From: Combretum micranthum
Lineage: Eukaryota; Streptophyta; Magnoliopsida; Myrtales; Combretaceae
NCBI GenBank assembly: GCA_024138025.1
Contig: JAMXBD010001588.1
Coordinates: 124,001 to 188,000 of the forward strand
Reading direction: 5' to 3'
Length of the DNA: 64,000 nucleotides
How positions within the stretch are numbered: the first letter of the stretch is position 1; every line of letters starts with the position of its first letter. The notes beneath the pieces were generated by a model that was not told where the DNA came from, made no database searches, and saw only the letters and a list, made by a program, of their open reading frames with translations. The position numbers and the translations under genes were made by a program. Shown one piece after another: positions 11,906-23,400 of this stretch.

Positions 11906-12400
11906 ATGGCACCTCACAGGCAGACCAATCAACGGCGTGCAGTGGATGAGATTTATGATCGTAACGATTTGGACCGTAGGATTGGAGAAATGATCGGCGA
12001 GAGGTTAGATGCAACCTTAGAACATCAATTGGATGTGGTGGTGGTGGGTCAGTTAGCAGAGAGAATAGGCGAATTAATTGTCAACCACAATAGGAATCTT
12101 AATCCTATTTGTAGGCAGTACCCTAATCCATTGTTTGATGAGGAAGATAAGAGGAGTTGGGAAACTAGGATGAAATGGAGGAAAAGACGATTTGGTCTTA
12201 TTTTTATGAAAACCCAATTTTGAGAACGAAGAAGGAGTGAACAATCTATTTTTGAGGATAGTGATGAACCAATCTTTGATATTTATGTTGATGAAGAGGA
12301 TAATGTTTTCGAGACTATTAGTGATAGTGAATCAACTTTTGATGTACCAATTTTTGCTGTTAATTATATTGAACAGGAGTATGTGATCATAGATAGTTAA
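11906..12400 (+). pseudogene. Gag-like ORF of the mini LTR element
   Basis: The ATG at 11906 opens a frame that begins MAPHRQTNQRRAVDEIYDRN. A heptad-like helical stretch follows (RIGEMIGERLDATLEHQ), then YPNPLFDEEDKRSWETRM, as in N-termini of plant Ty3/gypsy Gag proteins. A TGA at 12221-12223 interrupts the frame. The same frame then continues as an acidic tail (EDSDEPIFDIYVDEEDN, then ISDSEST) to TAA at 12398-12400. Total span is 164 codons, far shorter than a full Gag, and no zinc knuckle is visible. The TGA could come from a single C-to-T change of CGA. It may have been functional only as a truncated Gag or as a spacer. Confidence 0.7.
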
Positions 12401-12580
12401 AAGAATTTAGTTGTTAGGAGGTCTTGTATGACTCCTAGAGTTGTTGGAGATGATTGGTCGAGAAGTAATGTTTTCCAATTGACTTGCCATGGTTAGATCA
12501 ATTTGTTTGAGGCTTATATAGTTAATTCCAAGTGGATCTTGCAAGACACCGTGAAAATTCGAGAGCAAATTTTGTCCAAC

Positions 12581-12590
12581 TAGGGGAGAA
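12581..12590 (+). other. Polypurine tract
   Basis: TAGGGGAGAA lies directly before the TGATG start of the 3' LTR, the usual position and composition of the plus-strand primer in plant LTR elements. Confidence 0.8.
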
Positions 12591-12987
12591 TGATGCGATG
12601 GAAGAAGAGATGTCAATTTTTTAAAATTGGAAACGAAATTAATTCGAATTTATTTGTCTTTTTTAATTATTTTGAAATTTGTAGACTTTTAGGAAGTTTC
12701 CTTTATTTTTTGTCTATGACATGATTTCATTATTCAAATATTTTTATGTTTGTAGACCTTTTTAGAAAGTCTCCTTTTTGACAAATTTAGATTTTTGCTA
12801 TATATTGTACTTTTATCATTTTAGAAATACAGAATTAAGTCGTATTGCTCTTCTTTTACCCAAATTTTGAATTTGGATGCCAATTATCTATGAATTTGTA
12901 AAATTAATAGATAATTGAAGATCACTTTCTAGGTATTTTGAAAATCAATAGAATTGTGATATTTTCTTCATGTTGTTTGTTGCGTCA
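12591..12987 (+). repeat. 3' LTR of the mini element
   Basis: Begins TGATGCGATGGAAGAAGAG and ends GTTGCGTCA, then the CTCTT duplication (12988-12992). Relative to the 5' LTR it lacks most of a short block near 11650-11690. Confidence 0.88.
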
Positions 12988-14260
12988 CTCTTCCTTTGAG
13001 AACAAGACCACTCCACCATGCTCTTGTATGAGTTGAACAGCTAAATTTGCAAGCAAAACATAATGGGATAGATTTAAAGAAACTTTTGATCCTCTAGATT
13101 CATCAACACAGAAATTTTTAATGGTGCTTCACATGGAAAGACTTCACGTGGTAAATGAGATGAGCTTTCATGTTGAACATCATACCCTTCACTAGGTCAT
13201 CGCTTACGAAAATGTTATAGCACATAATGGTTCAAACTTAGCTCAAATGTTATGTATTTATCATCCCTGCCAATGTTTTCTTGGCAGTATCCCGCTATTG
13301 TTGAAATATGAAATTTCGTTTTTACAACCATCTTAGATGGGACATCTGCAATAGGATTTCCCATTAAAGTCGAGGGTTTTTATGTTAAAAAATCAATTGC
13401 AACATTTCCATGCATTTTCCTACCCTCTTTGGCAACATCACCATCCTCATTACCACTCTACTCATCTTCAAATAGGTCCCCATCCTCATTAACATAGTAA
13501 GTGCCATCCCAGAGATTGTTTTAACTTTAGGGTTAAGCACGGGTCATCTCTATTGGATTCTATTTTCAAGGTCTAGCAATGACTCATGAGTAGGTTGCAA
13601 CTCGTATTCCTCATATTGCATTAGTGAATAGCACATCAGTCTTGTCCATATGGACTTATATGAGAGGATGTGCTTGCTTTGAAGTGTTCGGTTTCATACA
13701 CTTTGGTGTCCACTTTGATGCTATTAGGAAACCTTGGTGTGTTCACATGGAAATCGAAACCAAGATGAGCAAAGGGATTAACTTAAGTTAAATGGTATTC
13801 TAGGGGAGTGTTTAAGTGTCTTGATTTCTACACAAAAACTCTTGTATCAAGGCAGCACCAAATTCCTTAGCTTGTGCTAACAGACCCACCATAATTTCAT
13901 CATCCAAATAGGCACTAGATGGTAGATCGATCCACTTGGCATGTAATAGGCATGTCAATATATATTTCAACACATCCACTATTTGGATATAACCCAACAC
14001 TTCCGCATATTTAGCATACAAATTACACATAGAGGCATCGGTTGGCACTGTCCTTTGTTAATCAAGGCCTTATCATACTCTAAACGGTGTTTACCACAGT
14101 AATTTTCCCATGCGCATACACCATAAATTGAACTAAACCAACCATCTCAAACCTATGCACATAACACTTGCCTCCATTAAATTATAATATCGAAAGTGAA
14201 GTGAAATGTGGTGTAGGTTCAAAACATAAGTATCCATTTTAATGCTCTTTATCTTGGTTA

Positions 14261-15959
14261 ATTTTAAAGTGAAAACTAAGCTCTATTTTTTTTTTCACCA
14301 AGCACATGGTAGGCATCATTTATAATAAACATAGTCTAAATGCAACAATGTAGTCACACACATGGTTAACAACACAAATACTAGTCACAAGCATCTACTT
14401 CAATCTTACTAAAACAACTAAAGTACAAAAATTTTATGAAATTAAGGTTTTAAAACATAATGTTTGAGGACATGCAATTGGAGAAAAGAGGAAAAACCAA
14501 AGTGTAAAACTTAGTTACTTATTATAGATTAGAGTTGGAGAGCCCAAAAATGCAAAAATTGGCAAGATATTGGAAAAATAGTGAGGAAGCGAGAGGGGAT
14601 AAAAGGATGAGATTACAAATGGGGGCAAATGGGATTTTATTACTGATTACACGCAACACACAAAGTGAATGTGCATCCATCGAATGTGTCCTCTTCATTC
14701 AAAAATAATGTAGAAGGCGTATCTAGTGGATGCGTCTCTATTGAAAAAAATTTCCACATATGGTGCATCCATTGGTCAAAGGCAGTCGAAATCACCCTCT
14801 TTATTTTTCAAAAAAGAAAGAAATTTTCACATAGGTCGCATTTGATGGTTCATACTCTATGAATAATTTTATACCATAATTTTTTTACAAGGGCCAATCT
14901 TTATAACCTTGTTGTAAGATTAAAATTCATATCATTCATCTTGATATCTATTTTTCTTATTTTATGTTTTTATCACTTTTATAATTTACTATAATAGGCA
15001 ATTCAATTTCTTATTTTCATTTTATTTGTTTATTAAATTTGATTATAATTTAAAGAGAGAGTTTAGGACTTGATTTTCGTTCTTGTCTTTGTTCTTTTTC
15101 TTTCCATAGCACAGCAAGACAAATCTTTTGCTAGGGTGAATTATGGAAGTAGAAAGACTCCTATTTATATTGGTTGAAAAGGGACTTGCCATATGATATC
15201 TAGCTTTCTATTTTATTTCATACTAATTTAGGTAACTTTTCTTTTTTCGCTTCATTTTACATGCTCCCTTCTAAGTTACTTCTTTTCTTTATAATTAGAC
15301 CTCTATCTATAAAAATATTTCTAAATTTATTTGTCTCTGTATAAGTATCTTATTTATTTCTTGACTTTTCATAAAATGTCTAGTTGAATATTTCCTTTTA
15401 TTATAACTAGTATATTTATACATATATATATATATTATATCAATAAGTCATAACTTAATCACAATTATATTTGATTTTATCCAAAGACCTTATATGTGTG
15501 TATGTATTTCTATTCTCATTCAATAACACCTCTTTTAATAATCAATATATCCAAGCCTCTGCTAAACTGTTGTTGACTCTTCTAATAAGTCCCAATTAAG
15601 GATATTATGTATTATAGTACTTATTTATATATATATATATATATATTTCATTTTTATGCCATCTTTATTATTAGTCAAATATTATATATAGATATATATT
15701 CTTTTACGGAAGGTTATCTATCCTCCTTAACAAGTTTTGACCAAAGGTTACTATACGTGGATTCTATGTTATTTCATCTAATTTAGAATTCTTATAGTAA
15801 TTTTAAGACATGTTTTAATCTTATATAAGGTCATTTAAAGGCTTACATATAATATATTAGATAATGGAGTCATTGGGAGTAAGGAAAAAATAAGACTACA
15901 ATCGAACAATAGAGTAATACGACTCCTATAATCCATCAACCAATGTTAAGAGTCTACAG
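14261..15959. other. AT-rich spacer with microsatellites
   Basis: Between 14640 and 14870 several GATGCGTC/GTGCATCCA words recur, perhaps the edge of an old DNA transposon. (TA)n runs lie at about 15421-15438 and 15626-15646. No coding evidence; the open frame 14665-14862 (+) is not convincing. Confidence 0.45.
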
Positions 15960-16140
15960 TAGAAGGTTGAAGGCTCCAGTGGTGCCTTAGTGTGTAGTAT
16001 ATTTTGTATGTGTTGTCTTTGCTAGGTGCCATTGTGTTGTGTAGTGTTCGTATTGTGCATGTTGTATTGTTGTGGGGTGTTATTGTGGAATGTACAGTTG
16101 AGTGGTGTGCATATTACTAGCAGTGCATAAGTGTGAGGAG
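15960..16140 (+). other. GT-rich, C-poor strand-asymmetric island
   Basis: About 180 bases dominated by TGTTGTG, GTGTGTAG and TTGTGTTGTG words on the plus strand, with few C residues, unlike the AT-rich surroundings. No ORF or known repeat recognised. Confidence 0.6.
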
Positions 16141-17160
16141 TGGTGCTAACATGACACGGACTAGGCTAATAGAGATGGGAAGGGAAATATAATATATCAA
16201 AAGAAAAGGCAGAGAAGAAAGAAAGGGGGGTAGCTGGCTATTTGAGATTGGAGAACTTATATAGTTCCATCGATGAGATCATTCAATTAACCATCTAATC
16301 ATTAAAATAAATATAGTAATTGGAATATTAATTATTTTAATGGTTCGGTCACAGTTGGGTATGATGTGAGCCGTTGGATAGAGATAGACTCGGTCCTATC
16401 AAAATAAATGACAGACCATAGAATTTCCCTTGAGATTGACTAGAGCTTGAAAGCCAAAGTCGATAAGTTCTTATCTCATTTGTCTAATTGATTTTATCAT
16501 TATTGTGTTTTCAAATCCCATGGCTATATTACAAAGGCTATCTAAATACTCTAACTAGAGATTTAGTTGGGCTAAACATGGCTATTGGCCACTAATATAA
16601 ACTTATTTGATTCACTTTATAAAATGTTTTACCTTTTTTTTTTTTTTTTCTTTTTTAACCACTTAAAATGCTAATATCTTAAATGTACTTACTACTAAAT
16701 GCTAATACATTCTTGTGTAATTTACCATATATCAAATGTTTGAAGAGTGAATATACATTATCTATGTATCATATATCTATTGGTTAAAAATATATGTCCC
16801 TTTTTTTGTTACTGTCAATTATTATTCACTAATATCACACTTATTTAATGCATTAAGTCATATATTATAGTATCTTCTTTTTAATTATGTATGAGTTATA
16901 TATCATACATAATTTGTTAAAAAGGTCTACCAAGTATAACAATGATTTTAAAATATTAACTTTCTAAGATAATACAACATAATAAAATTCCGATAGAGTT
17001 TATATTTTCTTTATGTTTTATCAATTAATAAAATGGGTGGATACAAGACACAGTATAAATGTGTTAGGTTATGAGTTAAGGTTTTGATGCATGATTAATA
17101 AATATGTCAGGTTATGGGCTGGGGTTTTTCAGATACAAGCCGTTTAAATACAAATATAAG
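16141..17160. other. AT-rich spacer
   Basis: No gene recognised. Includes a GA-rich patch at about 16200-16230 and a poly(T) run at 16626-16650. Confidence 0.5.
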
Positions 17161-17166
17161 ATATGA

Positions 17167-17280
17167 CACAGTAATACGAATTGCCAACATTGTGTGTGTG
17201 TGCGCACACACACACAGTAATACGAGTTGCCAACGCTGTGTGTGCATGCCCACGTAAGTGTGTGTGCACGCGTGCAAGGG
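17167..17280. repeat. Tandem unit with perfect TG/CA palindrome
   Basis: CAGTAATACGARTTGCCAAC occurs at about 17169 and 17216, each time followed by a TGTGTG run. At 17191-17216 the run TGTGTGTGTGTGC is followed by its exact complement GCACACACACACA, a 26-bp perfect palindrome of alternating purine/pyrimidine. Further TGTGTGTGC/GCACGCGTGC phrases run to 17275. Such sequence can extrude hairpins and adopt Z-DNA. Confidence 0.85.
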
Positions 17281-19669
17281 AAACCTACTAATCCGATTAC
17301 AAAGAATCTTAGTAGTTAAAAAGGGTAAACCACGACTCCAACTATTTCATAGACCGCGTTTTATGTAATTTTTAAGTAATTTCCATTTGTTTACACTTGT
17401 AATTGAGACACCACACAGGAGTTTTTACTAGGGGTTTATTTAGCTATCTTTTATTATGATTCCACTGTTGAACACATATGAACTTTCTCTTAATATTGAC
17501 TTATTTCATGTATTTTTATTACCTGCCATTTTATCAATCATAGTGGATTGTGAGAAACACCCTATTTTGAATTTGGGTGTGGTATCAAATTTCTATTAGA
17601 AGCTGTGATTTTAATAAATGACAAATTTATCCATTAATTAAAGGTTTTATGGCAATAACTTGTCTTGATTGAGAAAAGAAAAAAAATGAAAAATTGCTTT
17701 GGTGGTTAATAAAAGTGGTAGTGGTTAGACACAAAGGAAATAACACTCATTTTTATAAAAAGAAAATCATTTTTTAATTTTTATGGTTCTATTTCAACAT
17801 TTCTTAAAAAAAGAAAAAATTCAATGGCTATTATTATTTATCACTATCATTATTTATTTTTATATAACACTAACAATATGTTTGAATAATATTCTAGTTT
17901 TATTATTATGAAATATCTATTTTTTTATATGGTTTGTAAAGAATTATATCAAAAAAAATATCTATTCTGTATAATACAAAATAGATAATAAATATCCATT
18001 CCTTTTCTTTATGAAGGAATAGCTATTTCAGACTAAAAAATATGTTTTATTTTAAAAATATCTCTAATTATAAAATAAATTTTTTTTTTAATCTTATTCG
18101 ATTTTAATATAAACTTACCATAAAGCTACCTAGGGTTATATTATTTGTTTGGACTTCTGGCCACCGGAGCCGAAATCATGGAATGGAATCTGAGGACTGA
18201 TTTCCGCAGTTCTGAGTATTATTGGTCAGGCCATGATGTGATGCTTGAATTTGCGGTCTTGCACGAGTAAATTGTGTGGAAACTTTAGTGGGAACGACAG
18301 CATCCCAACGTGCGCTTATTCCAGATACCTTACACAAAAAAAAAAAGACGACACACAAAATGACACGAAATTGGCGGCTGATTGTATCAGTATCGTGTTG
18401 ACGAGGGCTGTGCATTTAATGAGTAGAATAAGAAATCATCTTATTTTCTACATTTGTTTAGATTTTCTCATTATACATAATCAATCTTATAATTATCTTA
18501 AAAGATTAAAAAAATTAAGAATACTAAAGAGAAACCTCTTTTTGGACACATGTTTATTTAATGACAGAAAAACGTAAATAAACTCTAAATTTTGATCTTT
18601 ATGAAATTTTTTTTAAATTGATTTTGATGCATAAACACTTTTTGAACTTAATTAATGCATAGCTCAAAATCTCCGAATAAAAAAAAAAAAAATTGGTACA
18701 GTTTCATATGCTAAGAATATACCTTATTTAGAGATTCTTTACTATAGTGGTAATGGTCCAAAAGTTGTCTAGTATTTCTAAAAGTAAGTTGATGTGACTG
18801 AAATGATAGTTTCATATTTACATTAAAGAGGTTTTATGGAGAGGTCCATAAAGAGTTAATATGACACATATGAAACTTAATTTAGCATTACATTACGTGT
18901 TTAAATTAGTGATAGACAAGTACTAATGTTTTTAGGACAAACAATGACAATTGTGCTATTTTTCTTTTATAAAACCATTTACATGTTATAATTTTATTAT
19001 ATTTGTATCACTAAATTTTGGCTTTATTATGGTTTTATTTGTTTATTTCTTTTAATGAACAGAAGAAGTAAACATTCCTTTTATTGCCAATTAACTTGAG
19101 TTTAGGAGTTATTTATGTAACTTATAAAAATTTAGAGACATATTTGAGTATAATATAAGTCTAGGATCATTTACAATTCCCTCGTGAAACGTATGTTTAT
19201 CATGCCAAAATCAACTTAAATCATGAAGAAGTTGTTCGATGAACTCCTGCAATTGGATGGTCGCTTTCTAAACCCGTTAGGACGCCTCTCATATACCAAA
19301 ATCTATAATATAATAATTGAACTGGAGTCAGATGGATCTAAACTGCTTGATTCAATTAAATTAGTTTCAAGTTGATTTTTTAGGGAAAAAAATATAAATT
19401 ATTTTCAATCATATGTAAATTGAAGCTTACATTTGATAAATCTTGATAGATATGCATAATTTACTAAAATTCGATTGAATTTATTTCAAACCATGATAAG
19501 TAAGTTTGGCTTAACGAGTTATTCAAATAACTCGAATTCTTTAATTTTGTTTAGTCGAATCCAAGCAATTCATAACCTTAATTGAACTATAAAACCCAAA
19601 GTAAATCCTTGAGCTAATAGTTTCCAAGAGTTTGACACGGCAAATAATGTTATGAAACAGATTTTTAAC

Positions 19670-19739
19670 CCTCAATGAACGCACCGTCTTCTTGTGGTTT
19701 TGATTGACGATCAGTCGTATAATAGTAAGAGTTTGACAT
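19670..19739 (-). pseudogene. Exon-like ORF resembling CYSTM protein N-terminus, copy 1
   Basis: An ATG at 19739 opens 23 codons plus one base, reading MSNSYYYTTDRQSKPQEDGA and then FIE-G. This is followed at once by G|GTTAAA, a possible splice donor; without splicing, a TAA follows the next codon. Small plant CYSTM membrane proteins have a polar N-terminus ending in a (D)GFIEG-like phrase and are commonly spliced just before the Cys-rich membrane segment, so this would be exon 1. No Cys-rich second exon (CLxALCCCW type) was found downstream to 17.6 kb, so the locus is probably broken. The upstream leader (19740-19850) carries a CACGTG box. The family call is inference from a short peptide. 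Confidence 0.35.
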
Positions 19740-19844
19740 TTCTCTTCCAAGAGAACCTTTCCCGTTGAGAATTATTGAAGGGTCGCTCCAACTTGCTTGC
19801 TGTATAGAAGTTGAAGGAAACTTGTGACTGCCGGCACGAAGCGA

Positions 19845-19850
19845 CACGTG
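19845..19850. promoter_or_regulatory. G-box/ABRE-like CACGTG upstream of the CYSTM-like exon
   Basis: GACACGTGTG lies about 105 bp upstream of the minus-strand ATG. In the duplicate the same place reads GACCAGTGTG (34107-34112), so the palindromic core is lost there. Function is inferred from the motif only. Confidence 0.4.
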
Positions 19851-20047
19851 TGAAATGAAAACCAAAAATGGGGTTTGTTTGACCACATTTCTTTCACCAA
19901 TCCATTATCCACTCCAGATGCCAAATTCAACGACTTTCTGGCTCAACCTATTTGATTTTTCAAAAAGTTTGCGTTATGAAAGAATCATTGTGCTAGGGGA
20001 AAAGAATGGGCATCATTCGATGCATGTAGTTTTTTAAGTATTTCTTT

Positions 20048-20290
20048 TATCGATTATCTGAGGTAAACAAATGGAATTTGAATTTTGGTAAAATATATAA
20101 TTTAATATTTAAGTTTTAAAATTGATTATTTTAATAATTAAAAAAAATCTTTCATATACGTCCACAGTTTATCCATAATATTAGTTAGCATATATAAAAA
20201 GTTTTTTTAAATGTTAAATTGATTAATTTTAAAGTTAGATACTTAATTGTGTATTTTGCACATTCAAATATATATTAACCTATTATTTAA
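20048..20290. mobile_element. Indel relative to D1 copy 2, about 235 bp
   Basis: Copy 2 reads directly TATCGATTATTTAACATATAGG (34307-34328). Copy 1 has an AT-rich stretch inserted after CGATTAT, and the ATTAT sequence is repeated at the right edge (CCTATTATTTAAC). This fits a short insertion with a roughly 5-bp duplication, but a deletion in copy 2 is equally possible. Confidence 0.45.
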
Positions 20291-20430
20291 CATATAGGAT
20301 ATCAATTCATATGAAAATACATACAGATTTATGCTTCTAAATGAAGAAAAGATAGTAATATATGTACGTATATATATATTATACATATACACACGTAATC
20401 TTGTAGACAATCTTTCCTACCTATCTTTAG

Positions 20431-23400
20431 ACGTCTTTGTAAACAGGACACATTCAATTTTAGTGCAAACCTTGAGACTTACTATGCACTATACGGCTTT
20501 TTTTTTTAATTTAATTAATTAATTTGTTTACTTTTGTCACTTGTTATTGGGATTAACTATGGTAGGTGTTTCTTCCATGTTATGTTGTATATCAATAATG
20601 CCAGTTAACTGGGTAGGTCAATATGAAATTTACAAATTCATCAAAGTGGTTCCAAAAAAATGTATTATAATGAAGAAGGGAGAAGAAGTAAAGAAAAATA
20701 TTGTTTGAACTCATTTGATAACTGGCATGTGATTAGTGTTTAAAAGATGTATATGATTAGTATTTGCAAGATGCATGTATGATAAGTTACATCCAATTTG
20801 ACTTGTCTTAAAGGATCATGTTCCAAACTGAAAATAAAGTAAAGACAAAGCTCCTAAAGTCAAAAAGTAAATGAGACTAATATCATTTCAATGCATTTTT
20901 CTCTATCAGAATTGCATAATATATTAAAAACTTTTATTAGAAGTATTAAATATTAGACCATCTTAGGATAATAACTTAAAAGGAATTTCCTATATCTTCT
21001 CACTTTAGAGTGTAATTATACATTTTAATCACTCAAAAGACTTTTCAGATATAAAACATTTAGATAAGGTCACAATAGAAACTTATACTTAAATGTAATA
21101 TCTGCAATTTTTTTTGTAATTATATTATTTATCAATCGTCAAAAAAGAAAAAAAAAGTTTAGGACTATGTTGACTTTTTAGAATTTTCAAAGTATTAGGT
21201 CTTTTTTTTTTTTTTTCTTACATGAAGCATGTTATGAAGATCAACTGTGATATCTAATTACACAATTACATGGAGTCAAATTCAAATTTATAAACAAATC
21301 AGTAAAATGCATACATATATAAGAGAATAACAAGGATGAAGAAGCGAATATTTGGCACGGGTATTTAACATGACAAATCACAAAATCATTAAAGAAAACC
21401 ATAATAAAGTTACATATAAGGCTACAATGTAGTAGTATATATACCCAATGCAACAAGCGTAATGATTGTGGTTGCACATTAGGTTCATTGAGCTCTCTTG
21501 CACTCACCAATACACTATAAAACATATTTTAACAATTATAAAACGAAATCTACAAGAAAGTAACTTTGAGGAAAGAAAAGTTCAAAATAAGAAACACAAT
21601 ATTATTGGACGCTAGCTTTAGTTGAATGAATGAACCTCTTAATAGGAATGAAGCCCTCTTTGTCCAAATAAAGTATTTTATCAATTTGGGTTTTTCCCAC
21701 ATCTGGCTTCAAACACGCCCATTCCTTCCGTATGTACTAGACATAAGTATGATTCGGTTTAGAATTGAAAACCGAATCAGAATTGAACCAGCTGACCGGT
21801 TCTAAACTCAGCTATAGAATCGCCGGTTTCACGGTTCCTAAGGGTTCTTTGTCCTAGAACCAGTGGAACCGGTTGCTCCACCTGATTCTATTGAAAAAAA
21901 TAAAAAATAATATTAAATATATAATTATTAATATTTAAATTATTTCATATAAATAGTAAAATCTATTACTTATTTACAATATTTACTATGTTATTATCAA
22001 CAACACAAATAAACATAGCGGAAAATCATACATAATTAGTTTAAATAAACTTTTCCTAAAAGCAAAATTCATTTTGTTAACAATGTGAGACTATTTTTTA
22101 TATTGTAATTTTCTTTTTTATCTTCTAGAGTATTTTACAATATCATAATACTAACTATAATTGATATTGAATGTGTTTATATACATATAAATATGTATTC
22201 TAAATAAATTTTTAAAAATTTAGGTTAAATAATTTAATACTTTAGATCCAATAATATTTTGAGTTTAAATTTTATTTTATTAAAAATTAAAAATAATTTT
22301 TTTTATAAAGACGGTTCCGTTGTTCCAAAACCGGAAATGGGAACCGGCAGTTTGATGGAACCAGACAGAAATCGTGGGAGATAGTTCCGGTTTTGGTTTT
22401 GGTTGCTTAATTTTAAGACCCGGAACCGACAGTTCCGGTTCCAGTTCGGTTTAGTTTCGAAACCGTGACGATGTCTATTTATGTATTACAAGTTAAGTGC
22501 CATGAAAATTCAAGACATATTCAATGTTATTCACCTTATCTTGACTTCTCAAAAAAAGAAATGCTTAGGTCCAAAATAATAAAAATAGAAAAAAATAACA
22601 AACATATAATTAAATGAGGAAATGGTTTATAAAAAAGATATTACTAAATAAAATAAATTAAGTACAAATTAACTTATATGAGAGATATGTTCACAACATA
22701 AGAAACTAAACCTATTTAACCTATCCTCCTCCACTACTATAAATAGGAGACTCTTCTTATTCATGGATCACTGTACCAAGATGTGTTTTAGTGTGATATG
22801 GTGAGGGAAAAGAATAGAAGAAACCAACAAGAAGTAAGCCTTCAACCCTCCTGTTATTTCCTAAATTTAGAACTCACAAGAGTTTTCAATTCACTAATGA
22901 AAACCTGTCTTATTATATTTTTCCCCCTTTTTTTATTACCAAAACCTATCATATTAAATTAAATGAATAAAATCTTAAATCTCGTCTACCACAATAGTTT
23001 AAAATTTTCAGTAATTTGACTAAAATTATAAGTAACAATAAAACCAACCCTTTGAATAAGGCACACAACCTAACCCATGAATCGAGATTGGAATTTAAGA
23101 CAGATCTAATAAATGGGAGTGTAACTTGAATTAGGGTTGTAGATGGATTCAACTACCACTAATTAGGGTGTAAGATAAAATCTTAATGTAGTGTGTGTAA
23201 AATAAAAAAATAGGGACTCATAATATTAATCAACATAGAAATAGCTGATGACTTAGCAAAATTTTAATTTAAAAAAAAAAGAATCGAATTTATATAAATA
23301 ATCGCAACTAATCCATAGATCAAACCCATACCATAACCCTAAACTAATCATGGGGAAAAGTAAGAGAAAACATCAATATTACTATAGGTTGAATTCCCCA

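Larger units (their letters stand above)
11429..12987 (+). mobile_element. Complete 1.56-kb non-autonomous LTR retrotransposon (gag-only type)
   Basis: All structural parts of an LTR element are present in order: CTCTT duplication, 5' LTR (11429-11868), tRNA-Met-like primer site (11872), gag-like ORF (11906-12400), polypurine tract (12581-12590), 3' LTR (12591-12987), CTCTT. There is no protease, RT, RNase H or integrase. The layout resembles the TR-GAG class of small Ty3/gypsy-derived elements, which would need enzymes from an autonomous partner. The LTRs differ by point changes and by about 43 bp in length (440 versus 397), so the insertion is not recent. It lies inside the decayed minus-strand ORF of 11.2-14.2 kb. 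Confidence 0.88.
11160..14260 (-). pseudogene. Decayed ORF, possible Mutator-like transposase N-terminus, split by LTR element
   Basis: On the minus strand a long partly open frame runs from about 14190 to 13000, with stops but little frame change. A segment at 13812-14048 (AEVLGYIQIVDVL, then MVGLLAQAKEFGAALIQ) follows the layout of the N-terminal domain of plant MULE transposases (an ELL-x-GY block, then a D-V-x-x-LL-x-x-AKEFG block). An acidic linker follows at about 13440-13520 (YYVNEDGDLFEDE, GNEDGDVAKEG), then MGNPIADVPSKMVVKTKF. The frame stops at the mini LTR element (11429-12987). The GC-richer piece at 11160-11424 may be its continuation (Pro/Thr-rich, minus strand). No DDE catalytic core or MULE terminal inverted repeat was found. 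Alternative: another plant repeat ORF. Confidence 0.35.
17601..20430. repeat. Segmental duplication D1, copy 1
   Basis: Aligns with 31619-34448 at an offset of about 14.02 kb. Shared landmarks include AGCTGTGATTTTAATAAATG (17601/31619), TTCCGCAGTTCTGA (18203/32372), GAAGTAAACATTCCTTTTATTG (19065/33304, spanning a longer identical stretch) and the CYSTM-like exon (19670/33994). Copies differ by substitutions and indels. Copy 1 has an extra roughly 230 bp at 20048-20288. Copy 2 has a 129-bp tandem repeat at 31897-32160. Confidence 0.85.

Noticed and set aside
14665..14862. 65-codon plus-strand frame
   Set aside because: Built on short repeated GATGCGTC-type words; no similarity recognised.
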